A stretch of 64,000 nucleotides of DNA. Source: Novosphingobium barchaimii LL02. Lineage in GTDB: Bacteria; Pseudomonadota; Alphaproteobacteria; Sphingomonadales; Sphingomonadaceae. Below, piece by piece: positions 63,714 through 64,000 of the stretch. The position numbers were made by a program, and so were the translations under genes. Within the stretch, counting starts at the first letter, position 1, and every line of letters begins with the position of its first letter. Where the stretch lies: contig NZ_KQ130453.1 of the NCBI RefSeq assembly GCF_001046635.1, positions 253,001 to 317,000 of the forward strand. The letters run 5' to 3'. Below the pieces are notes generated by a model, which was given only the letters and a program-made list of their open reading frames with translations, did no database searches and had not been told where the DNA came from.

Positions 63714-64000
63714 TCATTCCGCCGGTTGCAGTGCGTGGCTGGCGTGATGGTTCGGGCCGCGTCGGCCGCCGAGCCTTTCGGCAAGATTGCGGCACACGAC
63801 GTAGAATGTCGGCGTGAACAGAAGGCCGAACCCGGTGACGCCGGCCATGCCGAAGAACACCGCGGTGCCCAGCGCCTGGCGCAGTTCGGAACCGGCACCC
63901 TGCGCGATGACCAGCGGCACGGCGCCCAGGATGAACGCGAAGCTGGTCATCAGGATCGGGCGCAGACGGGTCCGGGCGGCGTATATGGCGGCCTCGACCG
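63714..64000 (-). CDS. RND efflux pump inner-membrane protein, C-terminal part only
   Basis: About 95 residues of the C-terminus are in the window; the gene continues past 64000. AARTRLRPILMTSFAFILGAVPLVIAQGAGSE followed by LGTAVFFGMAGVTGFGLLFTPTFYVVCRNLAERL is the unmistakable end of an AcrB-type HAE1 pump (helices 11 and 12). It forms a drug/proton antiporter working with the outer-membrane factor encoded downstream. The membrane-fusion protein gene would be expected further upstream, outside the window. Confidence 0.95.
   Translation of the reverse strand, partial: VEAAIYAARTRLRPILMTSFAFILGAVPLVIAQGAGSELRQALGTAVFFGMAGVTGFGLLFTPTFYVVCRNLAERLGGRRGPNHHASHALQPAE

Noticed and set aside
1-64000. 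CRISPR array, tRNA, rRNA, transposase or phage genes
   Set aside because: No regularly spaced repeats, no cloverleaf-like sequence I could recognise and no transposase or integrase motifs were seen on either strand. A tRNA scan was not possible by eye.

Overview
The window is GC-rich, densely coded DNA from an alphaproteobacterium, most likely a sphingomonad close to Novosphingobium or Sphingobium. That placement is inferred from two large TonB-dependent receptors with sphingomonad-style plugs, the De Ley-Doudoroff-type sugar-acid genes, NodT-type efflux genes and overall codon composition. No rRNA, tRNA, CRISPR array, insertion sequence or phage gene was recognised. Both ends cut genes: a TPR-like exported protein on the left and an RND efflux pump on the right.

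Region 1 (1-7004) is ordinary: a TPR-like protein, an HU-type nucleoid protein, an MDR-family oxidoreductase with an AlkC/AlkD-like repair protein, a Tat-exported PhoD-like phosphatase, TenA, and a luciferase-like monooxygenase.

Region 2 (7160-27490) is the most unusual part. A five-gene minus-strand operon runs from 18652 to 7160 and encodes a patatin lipoprotein, a clostripain-type (C11) protease, a 1410-residue multi-pass membrane protein of unknown family, a fusion of a GHSAG serine hydrolase with a caspase-like (C14) protease, and a HEMTH zinc peptidase. From the same AT-rich promoter region a divergent operon encodes a diheme c-type cytochrome lipoprotein, a GMC flavoprotein and a catalase-like haemoprotein. 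A convergent operon adds a DyP-type peroxidase, a membrane protein with an internal duplication and a small unknown protein. I read this as one roughly 20-kb system coupling proteolysis and lipolysis at the envelope to haem/flavin oxidation chemistry, perhaps of lipids. Its function is unknown.

Region 3 (27641-33621) holds a two-component system and an operon of two tandemly duplicated P-loop kinases, a Wzx-like flippase and a CHAD-like helical protein. Between them lies an 11-bp tandem repeat of the kind OmpR-family regulators bind.

Region 4 (33675-48735) is a carbohydrate utilisation locus: TonB receptor, glycoside hydrolases, an SGNH esterase, mutarotase, SSS symporter, SMP-30 lactonase, IlvD/Edd-type dehydratase, DgoK kinase and KDPGal aldolase. 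Together these cover polymer capture, depolymerisation, uptake and the later oxidative steps to pyruvate and a triose phosphate. The sugar dehydrogenase is not in the window.

Region 5 (48855-61598) is a catabolic cluster of unknown substrate: TauD-type dioxygenase, MFS carrier, ThDP enzyme, TonB receptor, two isochorismatase-fold proteins (one without the catalytic cysteine), aldehyde dehydrogenase, HMG-CoA-lyase-like enzyme, class III CoA-transferase and a GntR/FCD regulator. A repeated TTGTATRC-core motif occurs five times: in both divergent promoter regions of the cluster and upstream of the regulator gene. This defines a probable autoregulated regulon.

Region 6 (61864-64000) has a small DUF6434-like gene and the outer-membrane and inner-membrane parts of an RND efflux system.
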